Source of the DNA: Acytostelium subglobosum LB1
Lineage: Eukaryota; Evosea; Eumycetozoa; Acytosteliales; Acytosteliaceae
Length of the DNA stretch: 64,000 bases
Direction of reading: 5' to 3'
NCBI RefSeq assembly: GCF_000787575.1
Contig: NW_012236507.1
Span: 68,253 to 132,252 of the forward strand
Shown here: positions 11,690 through 22,425 of the stretch, in pieces
Position numbering within the stretch: the stretch's first letter is position 1
Layout of the letters: each line of letters begins with the position of its first letter
The notes under the pieces: generated by a model
Database searches by the model: none
Seen by the model: the letters and a program-made list of their open reading frames with translations, nothing else
What the model was told of the DNA's origin: nothing
Program-made: the position numbers and the translations under genes

Positions 11690-12706
11690 ATGATACAAAC
11701 AGATAATGGCAATGTCTTGGATATACCAATGATATATAATAGAATTGTTGAGGCACATAGGATGGTCAGACCAATGGTCAGAGAGACACCTCTTGATGTT
11801 AGTCCTATCCTGTCAAAGATGACTGGCTGCAACAAGTTGTTGTTAAAGTGTGACTTTCTACAACATACAGGATCGTTCAAGTATAGAGGCGCAACAAATC
11901 GTATACGTCTGCTAACTGATCGACAGCGTGTGGATGGTGTCATCACTGCATCCACTGGCAACCATGGCCAGGCCATCGCCCTTGCCGCCAAACTGGCCGG
12001 CACTCACTCAACTATATACGCGCCAAAGAGTGCCGCACCCATCAAGCTGCAGGCCATCGAGGCGTTGGGTGGCACTGTCCAACTGGTCGATGGAAACATG
12101 TTGTTGGCTGAGAAGACAGCCAATGCACACGCCCAGGAAAAGGACATCTTGTACATATCACCCTACAATGACATTGACATTGTTGCTGGACAGGGTACTT
12201 GTGGCATGGAGATAGTGGATCAATCATTGCAACTTGGTTTGGAGTCAGTGGATGCAGTGTTTGTTGCTGTTGGTGGCGGTGGATTGATCACTGGCACAGC
12301 GATCGCAATCAAACAACGTTGGCCAAATTGCAAGGTGGTGGGATGTTGGCCTGCCAATGCATGCAGTCTATACCAGAACCTGGAGGCTGGAAGAATATTC
12401 GAGGCAGACGAACAGCCAACTATTGCCGATGGTACTGCTGGTGGAGTGGACGATGGCGCCATCACATTTGAATTATGCCAGCAACTGATCGATGAGCGAG
12501 TGTTGGTCAGCGAGGAAGAGATCAAAAGTGCCATGAAGTTGATCGCCAACACTGATCGATTTATGATCGAAGGTGCTGCTGGTGTACCCTTGGCCGCTGC
12601 CCTGAAAACAGCCAACCACTATCAAAACAAGAACATTGTCGTTGTACTCTGTGGCAGGAACATAATGTTGGAAAAGTACATTAAATCAATCGAAGAGGTC
12701 TTGTGA
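11690..12706 (+). CDS. Threonine/serine dehydratase-like PLP enzyme
   Basis: Single exon, 338 residues, a fold-type II PLP enzyme of the threonine dehydratase/serine racemase group, expected to deaminate Thr or Ser (or racemise Ser) in the cytosol. The PLP lysine is K64 in the SFKYRGA motif. The substrate loop STGNHGQ is at 88-94, the phosphate-binding glycine loop VGGGGLITG at about 194-202, and a CGRNI motif near the C-terminus positions the pyridine ring. There is no ACT regulatory domain, so it looks like the short catabolic TdcB/serine-racemase form rather than biosynthetic IlvA. It has no intron and a simple compact sequence; a bacterial origin is possible but not shown. The start ATG lies just after an AT-rich leader. 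Confidence 0.9.
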   Translation: MIQTDNGNVLDIPMIYNRIVEAHRMVRPMVRETPLDVSPILSKMTGCNKLLLKCDFLQHTGSFKYRGATNRIRLLTDRQRVDGVITASTGNHGQAIALAAKLAGTHSTIYAPKSAAPIKLQAIEALGGTVQLVDGNMLLAEKTANAHAQEKDILYISPYNDIDIVAGQGTCGMEIVDQSLQLGLESVDAVFVAVGGGGLITGTAIAIKQRWPNCKVVGCWPANACSLYQNLEAGRIFEADEQPTIADGTAGGVDDGAITFELCQQLIDERVLVSEEEIKSAMKLIANTDRFMIEGAAGVPLAAALKTANHYQNKNIVVVLCGRNIMLEKYIKSIEEVL

Positions 12707-12834
12707 TGACTCTCAAGCAATTAGTTGGAGTTGGATGTTAATATATTGACTTTGTCCAACAAAAGGATGGGCCTCAAAAGTCTATAGACACTTTGAACTC
12801 TGTGATGTAGTTGTAGTCAATCATAGTTCACTTT

Positions 12835-13060
12835 GGAATGAAGTACTTGTCAGCAATGATGATTTATTCCTTTGCGAGGAGGCCGAGTGGGGCCACTACT
12901 GGCATGATCCTCATCCCTCCATGATGACTGTTGGTGTCAAATGGACCTGTGATGGTGAGGCTATTGGTACGATCACTGTCGACTTGTGATGTGTTTCCAG
13001 TGTTGCCTGTGCGCATCAATATATAGTCGTTCGCCTCGCGCTTTGATGATGAAGCTGGTG
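12835..13060 (-). pseudogene. Cytochrome P450 gene fragment
   Basis: On the minus strand, 12837-12935 is strongly similar to the ExxR/beta-sheet region of the intact P450 at 14818-16416. The relic reads MRIMPVVAPLGL...IIIADKYFIPK against MRIMPVAPLGL...IIVADKYFIPK in the gene, and the DNA match is visible by eye (15121-15235). An in-frame stop and small length differences lie inside the match. Just upstream, 12985-13060 reads ARGERLYIDAHRQHWKHI, which may correspond to the ARDQHWYHIRK helix-C region of P450, implying a large internal deletion; this second match is weaker. The haem-binding cysteine region and the N-terminal anchor are absent. Confidence 0.65.
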
Positions 13061-13231
13061 AATGGTGATGGCGTTAGATATATGCCAAGGGGAGCGTGTC
13101 TGGGTTGTATTTGGAAGGATGGAGGGAGTCAGATTGTAGCGCGATGGCGGCATGCTGGAGTCTCTCGATGTGAGGCAGAGTGAGGGTACCCCTTACCACT
13201 GCCACAGTCGCTCTTGCAGCCATGGTTGGAA
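13061..13231. other. Spacer with a short minus-strand open frame
   Basis: A 51-codon minus-strand reading frame starts at about 13222 (MAARATVAVVRG) and ends in the spacer. It matches nothing I know and has no clear splice partners. It may be decayed coding sequence next to the P450 relic. Confidence 0.3.
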
Positions 13232-14670
13232 TCAGTAGCGAACACCATCAAGATCGCCAATTTTTATGTATCCTGTCATGAGTAGACTGTTGCAATCGTG
13301 ATCTTCGAAGTCATGTTTCTGTCGGACCATGAAAAGTATGGTGTTGGTCAGCCTGATGATCTTGGTGCTTCCGCTACAGAAGGTCACGTTGGTGACAGTG
13401 TTCGGCAGGCGTGCCAGCAGCGACTCGACTTTTGCCCGTTGGAAGCATGATTCGACCTGGTATATGCCTGGAGACAGATGCAATGAGTGCAATGCGTAAG
13501 GGAGGTGCTCCACTTGGATCGCATCGAGTTGGTTGTACACTTTGAATGAGTTGGAAAAATTCTGTCTCAAATGGAGTGATGTGATTGACGTTGGAAGTAT
13601 TGCAAGACTGAGGGTTGGAGTAGCATCTCTGACAGTGATCTCAATTGTGTCGATGCTGTCGAGTGGAGGGGAGAGCAATTCGCACCAAGGGATGCACAGC
13701 CTTGTCAGCGAAGATGGCAGGGCCGAGGCGGACAATGCCATTGTTTGAGATGACCTCAGATGGTATCTGACCTGGAGGTCAGCGAGTACTGGAAACGTTG
13801 AAGACGTGATCGATGATATCACCTCTGGGAGAGCATCAATGAGCACCAACTTGGTGAGGCATTGGAAAACGATATTGGATGAATCGAAGGTTCGCACAGC
13901 TTTAGTGATGACAAGACTTTGCAGATACTGTCCACATTCGATAACAGAAGTACACTCATGACCAAGTGTCAGATCTATAACGCTCGGTGGAATGTGTCTG
14001 ATAGGCCGATGGTACATCGATAGGTTCAGCTTGGTGAGTGATCGAGGAAGCACTGCAGCCAGGTCCAAGCCCAAATCGAGCCTCTCCAATGTAAGCTCCA
14101 TGAGCGAGGGTGGTAGCACGCCATTGCCAATGGGTTGTAGAGTGCGGTACGCCCTAAGCTCCAGAGCGGTCAGAGTGTCCGGGAAGTAGTGAGCCTGAGG
14201 CGTCTCATTCATTTGAAGGATGCGCATCACTGTGAGCGGGACATGCTTCATTGACACCAATGGCGCTTCAGAGATCACCAGTATCTTGTCGTTCACTATC
14301 CGACCGAACAGCATATTGATGAACTCGCTCTGCTCGGCCCAAAACGACCACGGTAACATCTGGAAGTAGATAGAGTGGATGCATTGATTGTCCAACAGCT
14401 CTTTATAGAACCTTGGCAGATTGATTTTAAGTGGGCGGTCATAATAGTCGAGGTCATCTGTTGAGTACATGGATGTTAGAGTTAGGGTGTTGGATCAGCG
14501 AGTGTACGTACGTACAGATGCTAAAGTCAAGGTCATACATCTCGTACACGTTGGACGACTCATAGGTCAAATAGTCTCTTGCAGACCAACGCAAGCATGA
14601 CACGATCGACTTTGCTCGGTATCCATCTCACTATCGCTCCTATCACTGTCAAAGGTAGTAGATGTATCAT
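13232..14670 (-). CDS. F-box/FNIP-like leucine-rich protein 2, with apparent frameshift
   Basis: The second exon, 14457-13232, is joined by a 58-base intron (14515-14458, GTACGT donor, CAG acceptor) to an upstream exon. The protein has FNIP/LRR-type units (FPDTLTALELRAY, LPPSLMELTLERL, LPRSLTKLNLSM, LPTSITSLHLRQ) over about 300 residues. Upstream, a frame starting at ATG 14670 encodes a good F-box (LPLTVIGAIVRW, KVDRVMLALVCKR), but it is one base out of frame with the following stretch (RDYLTYESSNVYEMYDL), which does splice in phase into exon 2. So either the gene carries a single indel near 14580, making it a recent pseudogene or a sequence error, or the F-box start is not used and translation starts further down. 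The second FNIP gene in 4 kb, possibly an old tandem copy of the one at 10125-11558 though much diverged. Confidence 0.7.
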
Positions 14671-14817
14671 TGTTGCCTTTCACAAATGATATCAGATGAT
14701 TATTTTGCACCCATAATATAATGGGAAGATCCCAAGTCATGGTCTTGTTATTGATCATTGGCTAGCCAATGAGGTCTTAATACATTCAGTGTCATATTTT
14801 ATTATCGTTCCAATTAT

Positions 14818-16416
14818 CTAGGATCTGGCCTCAAGACACACTTGGAACTGGTTGGGAGTTATTGTGAGACCAAACAACTCTTCCTCATTGACTGGCTTGC
14901 CATCAATAGAGTTCAGTTTGAATGTGTTTATAATGTTGGCACAGGCTACGAACATCTCCTCGACAGCAAGGTTCTGACCGACACAGTTGCGAGGACCTGA
15001 ACTGAATGGTTGGAAGTAATCATTGTGCTTGTCGTCCTCCACCAGGAATCTCTCGGGCATGAATTGTTCGGGGTTGACCCAATGCTCGGTGTTGTGATGG
15101 AGTGCACGTTGATTGATGATCACCATCGTACCCTTGGGAATGAAGTACTTGTCGGCAACGATGATTGATTCCTTGGCCTGACGAGGTAGGCCGAGTGGGG
15201 CAACTGGCATGATCCTCATCACCTCCTTGATCACTGCGTTGGTGTAAGGGCATTTGGCACGATGGGTAACAGTGGCACGGTTGCCAAGACCAACAACACT
15301 AGCCAACTCACCAGCCATCTTCTCCTGAATCTCTGGATAGTTGATCATAAACATCATGAACATCTCCACTGTTGAAGCACTGGTCTCACTTCCTGCCAAT
15401 ATAAAGTCATTGCCAATCATGATAACAGACTCCTTATGTTGTCCCTTTGAGTCAATGATCAAGTTGTCCAACAAGTCTCTTGGGCTATAATTGTGAAATA
15501 ATATGGATGGTTAGTGATTGATGATTGATTAAGTGATTGGATAGGATTAAACAGAACATACTTATTCTCATCAAGTGTCTCCAAATGTTCATTGTAGATC
15601 TCCTCGGTTATTTCGAATACCTTGTCCATCTCTGATCCGAATAGTTTGAACTTGAGAGTACGTAGTGGTCTCAAGAAATTGATGCAGTCACCCAAGTTGG
15701 CAGAGCCCAGTTCCTTCATAATGATATCCATTGGCTTGAACAAACGAGCCATCCTACCCTCATGCTCCTCCTCCTCAAAAGGTATCTCATCAGAGAACAT
15801 TATACTAAATATAATATTGAGGGCAAACTTCTTCAAATGATTCCTTGGGTAGAACTATGATTGAACAGAGTTAGAGTGTTTGATAGATTGATTGGAATGA
15901 TTCCAGTGATTGATTGAAACTTACAGGTTGTTTATTCTTCTCAAACTGAGTCATCTTGCGCATTAAGTTATCGATCTGCTCATCCATGACAGTGCTGACA
16001 GCACGCAACTTGGTCTTGGTGAAGGCATTGGCCACCAACTTTCTGATATGGTACCAATGTTGATCACGGGCCACAGCCAAGTTGACATAGTTTCTACTCA
16101 TTACATCGAATGAGGGTGACATTGTGCGATTGGTAAAGATGTCAAACTTCTTGACGATGATGTCGCGGATGACCTCGGGGTCAGACACAACCACAGCATA
16201 GACATCGCCCATCCAGAATCTAAAGACATGTCCAAATTTCTTTGCCATGTTCTCAAGACCAATATGTGGAAGTGATCCAATCTGATGTAAATTACCAAGT
16301 AGTGGTAAGGCAGTAGCTCCTGGTGGATCATACTTTGATTGTTTCTTATTCTTTAGAATAAAGTCCAATACAAGGTAGACCACCAATAATAAAATTGATA
16401 AAGTTATAATATTCAT
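14818..16416 (-). CDS. Cytochrome P450
   Basis: Exons (minus): 16416-15925, 15854-15562 and 15484-14818, giving 483 residues, normal for a microsomal P450. Residues about 3-21 are a hydrophobic N-terminal signal anchor, so the enzyme should sit on the ER membrane facing the cytosol. A Pro-rich hinge (DPPGATALPLLGN) follows. The I-helix oxygen-binding motif AGSETSAST is at 292-300, the ExxR motif EVMR at 349-352, and the haem loop FSSGPRNCVG at 422-431 with Cys429 as the haem ligand. All core motifs are intact. The sequence resembles the dictyostelid-specific CYP508/CYP513-type families; the substrate cannot be inferred. A truncated relative lies 1.8 kb downstream on the same strand (12835-13060). 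Confidence 0.93.
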
Positions 16417-16903
16417 TATTATTATTATTTATGTTGTTGTTAATTAATTTATAAGTTGTTGATATTGATAATGATAACTTGAACCATTGTCAGTATTTAT
16501 CATGATCGATGGATGACCTGTTTGAATAGATTCAAATGGTAATCGTTGAAGGGTCACACACTGAGCAGTCATGTACAACTTAATTTTTGGCGATTTTTAT
16601 CAAATGATTGGTTGTGAACCGACACAAAACGAACCACACATCTTGTTGTGAAAATTACCCAAAATGATCATTTTGCATAACTATTAATAGACAGGCAAGG
16701 CATTTTATTAAGCCAATCAGATCAATATCTGCAGAGTCCATGTTGGCCATGGCCAACAACATAACCTTCACTGACTGATACTAAGCATTAATGTTGAATT
16801 CGTACAACTACTATGTGTAAGTCGATAAGTGTTAAGGTCTTATTCCCTGAACCAGATCATATTTATGATCTTGATTGATATGATTCATTTATTATTATTA
16901 CAA
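16417..16903. other. Intergenic spacer
   Basis: Promoter side of the P450 gene and 3' side of the vWA gene. ATT trinucleotide runs lie at 16415-16430 and 16886-16897. I see no gene in it. Confidence 0.5.
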
Positions 16904-19463
16904 TTACAATGCCTTGGTAGCAGCCTCATGAAGTTGGTCATACTTGTCGGCCATGCTAGCCTTGGTCAATTGTTGCTTGATCCACTTGATGGCCTTGGTG
17001 ACAATGGCTTGCCATTGTGCCTTCTTGTCGGCGAATGACGACTCTAGTTTACAGATTACACATAGTGTGATCCAGACATCGGCTGGCAATGACTTGGCTA
17101 TGCTGGCCACGGATGGCACCTTGAATGAGCCAACTGAGGACCAGCTTCCATTGGCCTTTTGTGAACGAATGAGCTCCATCATCTCGTTGGACTCCTTGAC
17201 GGTCGGGATGATCCTCTCCTCCTCAACATACATTTGAGACTTGCACATTGAGTATGACACCTTGCAGTCATCCAGTGCCTCTCCTTCGCACATGTCAAGT
17301 TGGACTGGTGCTGATAGGATTTGAGACACGTTGTTCGAGGTAGTCCTCTTACGTGGCGAACCTGAACGGAGGATGCTTGGGGATGGTGGTGCGCACATTG
17401 TGGCAGAAACAGAGGGAATTGATGTGAATCCCTGAACCTGCTGACTCAAGAACATTGTTGGTGCATTGAAGGTAGTGTTCACATCCTCCTCCTGCTCTAT
17501 GGGCTCAGGTTGCTTCACATTGACCACCTTTAGTGTGTCCTCCACTGGCTTGCCACTGGTGTTCTCGGCAACAACGACGAACGATGTGTGATTGGAGACC
17601 AGATGGTACTTCAATCCCAACGCGACGATCTTGTCCTTGTTCTTGGTATGTGATCCCTTGCGCTCCTCCTCCTCATAGTCACGAATGGCCATCAGTGCGG
17701 TGAGGGTGTGCAGCTTGTTCGAGGTGGTCTGGGCAGTGTCAAAGTGGACCTCGATGGGGTAAGCCAACTCCTTGCCGGTGGGACCGTCGGCAGTGATGGT
17801 GATGGTAACCGACGACTTTGATGGCTTCTTGTTGATCAACGCATAGATGAGCATGCGCTCCAGGTTGAAGACTGGACGGATCAACTTTGGTGCCTGGAGC
17901 ACATCAAGTCCATGCCAGTCGACCTTGATGTTGGAGACGGTTGGCTCCAGTGCGACATTCATCAGAGTCATCACTCTCTCCTCCATATCACTCTCGTCCT
18001 GGATGAACTCGTAGTAACCCTTGCAGGCACGGGACATTCCGACAATCAACTCTCTATCCACACCTCCACCAATACCAAAGGTGAAGATCCTAGTTGTGTT
18101 GGCTTCCTTTCCAACAAAGTCCACCAACTCATCACGTTGACTGACCTCACCATCGGTAACTAATGTTGATTGATTGAGTGAGGCGTTAGCAAGGTTGTGT
18201 GATGTACTGGACGCTGATGGATGACTTACGAATGAACACTTGTCTTGGGTATTGTGGATCGTATGGGTTACCAAGGATGGCCTTCATTGGTGGCAACAAT
18301 TCGGTACCTCCCAAGTTGGCATCAATGCCGACAATGTACTTGCTGGCTTGATCGAGGGTCTCATCATTGTAGAGCTTGGACTCTGGGAACAGAGACACAA
18401 AGTCCGAACCAAACAACCAGATGTTGAACTTTGAACGCTCGGTCAACGAACGCATCAGGATTTCCAATGCAAGCTTGGCCTGCTCAATGACAGAGCCAGA
18501 CATTGAGCCTGAGCAGTCGACCAAAAAGATGTACTCGGCAGCCTGGTCGACCTCATCTGGAGTCACATGTAATCTTGGATAAAAGTTGAGGCCAAGTGCG
18601 TAGGTGTCGTCTGTTGGTCCCTTCTCAAGGAAGTATGATGGCTGTGCCACTGGCTGTGGCTTGATGTCCACAATGATGTTCTTTGGCACTCCCTCAGAGG
18701 TGGTGTAGGTGAGCTTGCCATTGTGTCCATCGACGGTGGTGTCCACTCCAGTGGAGTGATCCTTGAATGTGATCGACTCGATTGGCACGGACAACTGGAC
18801 GTCCAGCTTGAGCACCAGGTCAAAGGGCGTCTGGATGAACATGAAGCGATGTAGACAGAAGTGCAGTCTGTCGAGATGGGTGCCAATCTCGCTTACCACG
18901 GTGAGCGACACGGTGACCTCGTCGGTTGGTGGCAGGTTGCCAATGAGCGTGGTGAACGAGCCACTGCTGTTCTTCTCGACCATGAATGCCTGGTTTCCAC
19001 TGGCAATGGCGTCTGAGTACTCGTTCTGTGCCTGAGCCTTCTCCTTGATCTGGGCGACGAGCACCTTGTCATTGTAGGTGACGACAAAGTTGGAGACGGC
19101 GGCGTTTGGCGCCAAGGGCATCTCGTACTTGGCCTCGACCGGCTCGGTGAATCCGTTGCGATACTTTTGTGTGTAGACGGTTGTGACGCTGGCATCATTG
19201 ACGACGGCATCGATCTGGAGCGAGGTCAGTTGGAACTTGTTGCCCAAGTGAATGGCAGTGTTGTTGCCCTTCAGACCGACAAAAGGTTGAACACGCTTTG
19301 AGTCCAGACGAGAGAAGAACAATGAATAACTTGGCTCCTGTTGTTTGGCCGAGTGATAAGTACTCTCATCTAAAGTCAAATCGCACAAGTCAGCTGCAAC
19401 ATTCTGTCCAGATGTATGCTTTGGTGATGTAGTTGGTTTGAAGAATGCTTTAATGGCCTTCAT
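16904..19463 (-). CDS. VIT and von Willebrand factor A domain protein
   Basis: Exons (minus): 19463-18230 and 18159-16904 (70-base intron), giving 829 residues. A VIT domain lies at about 75-205 (QLTSLQIDAVVNDASVTTVY, MPLAPNAAVSNF). A vWA domain follows at about 308-500, with an intact MIDAS metal site DCSGSMSGS (D316, S318, S320) and the second-exon LTDGE. Beyond that come about 330 residues of linker and a C-terminal helical region rich in Lys (KAIKWIKQQL). There is no signal peptide or membrane span, so it should be cytosolic, like the VIT/vWA proteins known in Dictyostelium, whose function is not settled; the fold is a metal-dependent protein-binding module. The frame of exon 2 also runs a little into the intron, but the phase C + TT restores LTDGE. 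Confidence 0.9.
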
Positions 19464-20335
19464 CTTTTACTTCTTCGTCTAATATATATATAATATTTGT
19501 TATGTATTTGTTATGTATCTGTTTGTGTTGTTAATGAATTAGAGACACTGACAAGTGTGTATTTATAAATATCATTATCTTTAATTTTTGGTTGATTGAG
19601 CTGCAGATCAAACGGGCGATGACGATGACATCCGCCAGGCCAAACCCTTTGAAAACAATCAAACAATCTCGATGATTTTTGGTGAATGGCCGATCTTTGA
19701 ATCAATGACACTTGTAACCCTTCACAATGATGGATGGTAACAACTAAAGAATGATACAGAAGTTCATTTCAAACAAATAAAGTTATGATTACAACTCATC
19801 ATTGTATTATATATTCGATAGAGGTAAAAAAACTTTGTTTAGATATCTCAGAATTCTAAAAATATGATAGTATTGCATTATGTATTATTTTAAGGAATGA
19901 TCATTGGAAGTTATGTTGACTGATGTGTACTTGAGTAGTCCAGAGAAGGAATCGTCTACGATAACTATTCAAAAAACAAAGGCCTGATCGACCTATACTT
20001 ACACAAACAAATATATACATCATCATCTTTATGTCAATGATTGATTATGTATTTGTCACCAAAAACACATAATGTTTGTGTGTTTATTTCTTTGACTCGC
20101 TTGTCAAAGCGACACACTGTTCCAAAAATGTAAAGATGGGGAGGGGTGCGCTGAATGAATAGACTTACCCTCGACTTGGAGGACCAAGACATAAATAGAC
20201 TGAAATATCTCTTTTACCAAAATGGTCAGGTTATTTATAAATGGATAGATCGTTGACATTTATAATTGTAATAAGTCAATCAGATAGTTAGTCATATCTA
20301 CACAAATAATAAATATCAATAGTAATAATAATAAA
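19464..20335. other. Divergent promoter spacer
   Basis: This 0.87 kb AT-rich spacer separates the divergent vWA (minus) and FAD-monooxygenase (plus) genes and should carry both promoters. It contains TA and T runs (for example around 19480-19500) and no recognisable gene. Confidence 0.55.
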
Positions 20336-21699
20336 ATGTCACAATCTTCTTCAACTTCAAAGAAGTAAGTATCATTGATGGATTGATTGATTGATGTCCC
20401 GACATTTACACTAATTCGTCTAATTTCATATTTAGATTCAAAGTAATGATTGCTGGAGCTGGTCTTGGTGGACTGGTGTTGGCCGGTGCATTGCAAAAGT
20501 ATGCTCCAGACACTGTGGAGGTGGCAATATTTGAAAGGGATCCACATCCTACATCTAGAGTGCAGGGCTATCTTATTGGTATCAATAAGATTGGCACAGC
20601 TGCACTAAAGGATGCCTTGTCGCCAGAGAAGTTCCAGAGAATCCAGACCGAGTTGTTCAGAGTTGGCACACAGTTTATCATCACCAACAAGCAACTCGAA
20701 CATCTCATGGGCCTACCTGCCGGCGCCACTGTCAACAGAGTCGAGTTGAGAAGAGTGCTCATGGAGGGTCTGGACATCACCTACAACAAACGTATTCAGT
20801 CCTACACCGAACATGAAGATGGTCGTGTCGAGGTGACCTTTGTCGACGGCACAAAGGACACTGGCGACTTTTTGGTTGGCGCCGGACGGTATCAAGTCGA
20901 CCGTGAGGAAGCAGAAGCTGCCCAGACTTTGAGCTCGAGTGCTGCAACATATAACAAGATCGACATGCTCATCCCCAATGTGCCAAAGGACGATGCCGAC
21001 GAGATCTTCACCAACTCTAGCAATGATATGATGATCGTCAAGATCATGGGCAACAAGAAGAACACGGCAATCATTGGCAGGAGTAACTCGTTGCAAGAGG
21101 CCGTCAACTTTGGTGTCAAGGAGGTGGACATCATCACACGTATCGTCGCTCAGAATGACTCGTCCATTGGCAACAACCTAGTGCTCATCTCCTACCAATA
21201 TCGTCCAGAGGGTGCTCTTCCAGAGGGTCGCGCTGCCATGTTAGAGGTCGTTCGAAAGGGCATGGAAGACTGGCATCCGTTGTTGAGAAAGATGGTCAAC
21301 GAGCTGGCCACACCAGAGCATGTGATGACCGATCAGGCCCACTCCTACTTCCAGGCCACGCCCACTCAGTATCCCAAGGTGTCAAGGGTCACACTGCTAG
21401 GCGATGCGGCACACGCCATGACGTCACACGCTGGTATGGGTGGCAACACTGCAATGAAGGATGGTCTTGACCTAGCCAAGGCTTTGATAGAGGTAGCCAA
21501 AGGTGGTGATCTCCAGACATTGATCGGGGCCTACGAGAAGGAGATGCTCAGACTTGGTTTCAAAGCGGTCAACATCAGTCGTGCCAACTCTGAACGAATG
21601 CATGCCAATGATGTTGGTTACATCGGTGAGGCCATCAGGAACAGATTCATGAAGATGTTCTACAAGCTTGTAGTATGGGGTGTAATAAAGCTTGAGTAG
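20336..21699 (+). CDS. FAD-dependent monooxygenase (UbiH/salicylate hydroxylase type)
   Basis: Exons 20336-20364 and 20436-21699, giving 430 residues; the first exon encodes only MSQSSSTSKK. The Rossmann dinucleotide motif GAGLGG is at 17-22, with a nearby Glu (FERDPHP) for the ribose. The GD motif GDAAHAMTSHAGMGGNTAM, which contacts FAD, lies near residues 325-345. The expected DG motif is odd: the annotated frame reads VGAGRYQVDREE, but the +1 frame of the same DNA (20885-20929) reads DGIKSTVRKQKLPRL, the family consensus. Two opposite single-base shifts bracketing about 45 bases explain this, whether real or sequencing errors. There is no membrane segment. The substrate is unknown; relatives hydroxylate aromatic or polyketide compounds. 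Confidence 0.85.
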
Positions 21700-21841
21700 A
21701 GGTTGGGCTGTCTCTATCCTCTATCTTTGTTATAGGGTTGTACAAACTTGAAATGACCTTCGAAGGTTCATGCATGTTCATCCTCATTCATTCATTCATT
21801 GACATTGTAATGTAGTTATAGTATACTATACTTATATATAA

Positions 21842-22425
21842 ATGTCTACTAGTCATCAGCAACAATCACAACAAAGACAACAACAACAGAGTAAACAACA
21901 GACAACATTGATATTGATAACAGTAATATTGTTCATTGCTGCTCAGTCATACTTCCCAATCAAGTACTACTACACCTATCTCACTCAGCCACAACAGTCA
22001 TTGACAACAACAACACAACAGACTATTGACGCCACTCCTCTTGCCGAACTATTTGCACTACACGACGAACGATTCGTCTGGCGTATGTTCTCTCCCACGA
22101 CTTCCAACACCAAGTGCTCAGCCACCTACTACTTCCAACACAATCAAACAAAGGTATATACATACTTCATCGCGATCATACACTATGTACACACTAGTCG
22201 ACTAACATCAAGACCAAACAGATCGACACAGATAAACTATACACAAGACAATGGAGCGACAGAATAGAAATGTGCAGAGCACAAGTGATCGAGCGGATAG
22301 CAAGAGACCTGTGTCAAAGGAATCAACGCCAGGCGGTGTTGGTCAGCGTGACAAAGTACACGATCAGTTACGAGGACAATCAAAGAACAAAGTTGTTCAC
22401 GACACATCGACAGGTGGACTGCTGA
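21842..22425 (+). CDS. Small WxMFSP membrane protein, partner module of HTTM
   Basis: Exons 21842-22153 and 22222-22425, giving 171 residues. Residues about 1-22 are Gln-rich, about 23-40 form one hydrophobic membrane segment (LILITVILFIAAQSYFPI), and a lumenal or periplasm-like domain follows with the signature DERFVWRMFSP and a second block RIARDLCQRN. The same WxMFSP signature forms the C-terminal part of the HTTM protein at 57902-60132 (HMFSPSPPK). From memory, bacteria encode such short proteins next to HTTM genes. The end of this gene overlaps the start of the next frame by 175 bases in a different frame; its stop at 22423-22425 is exactly where recognisable HTTM sequence begins. It could therefore be the N-terminal half of one protein separated by a shift. 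Confidence 0.65.
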
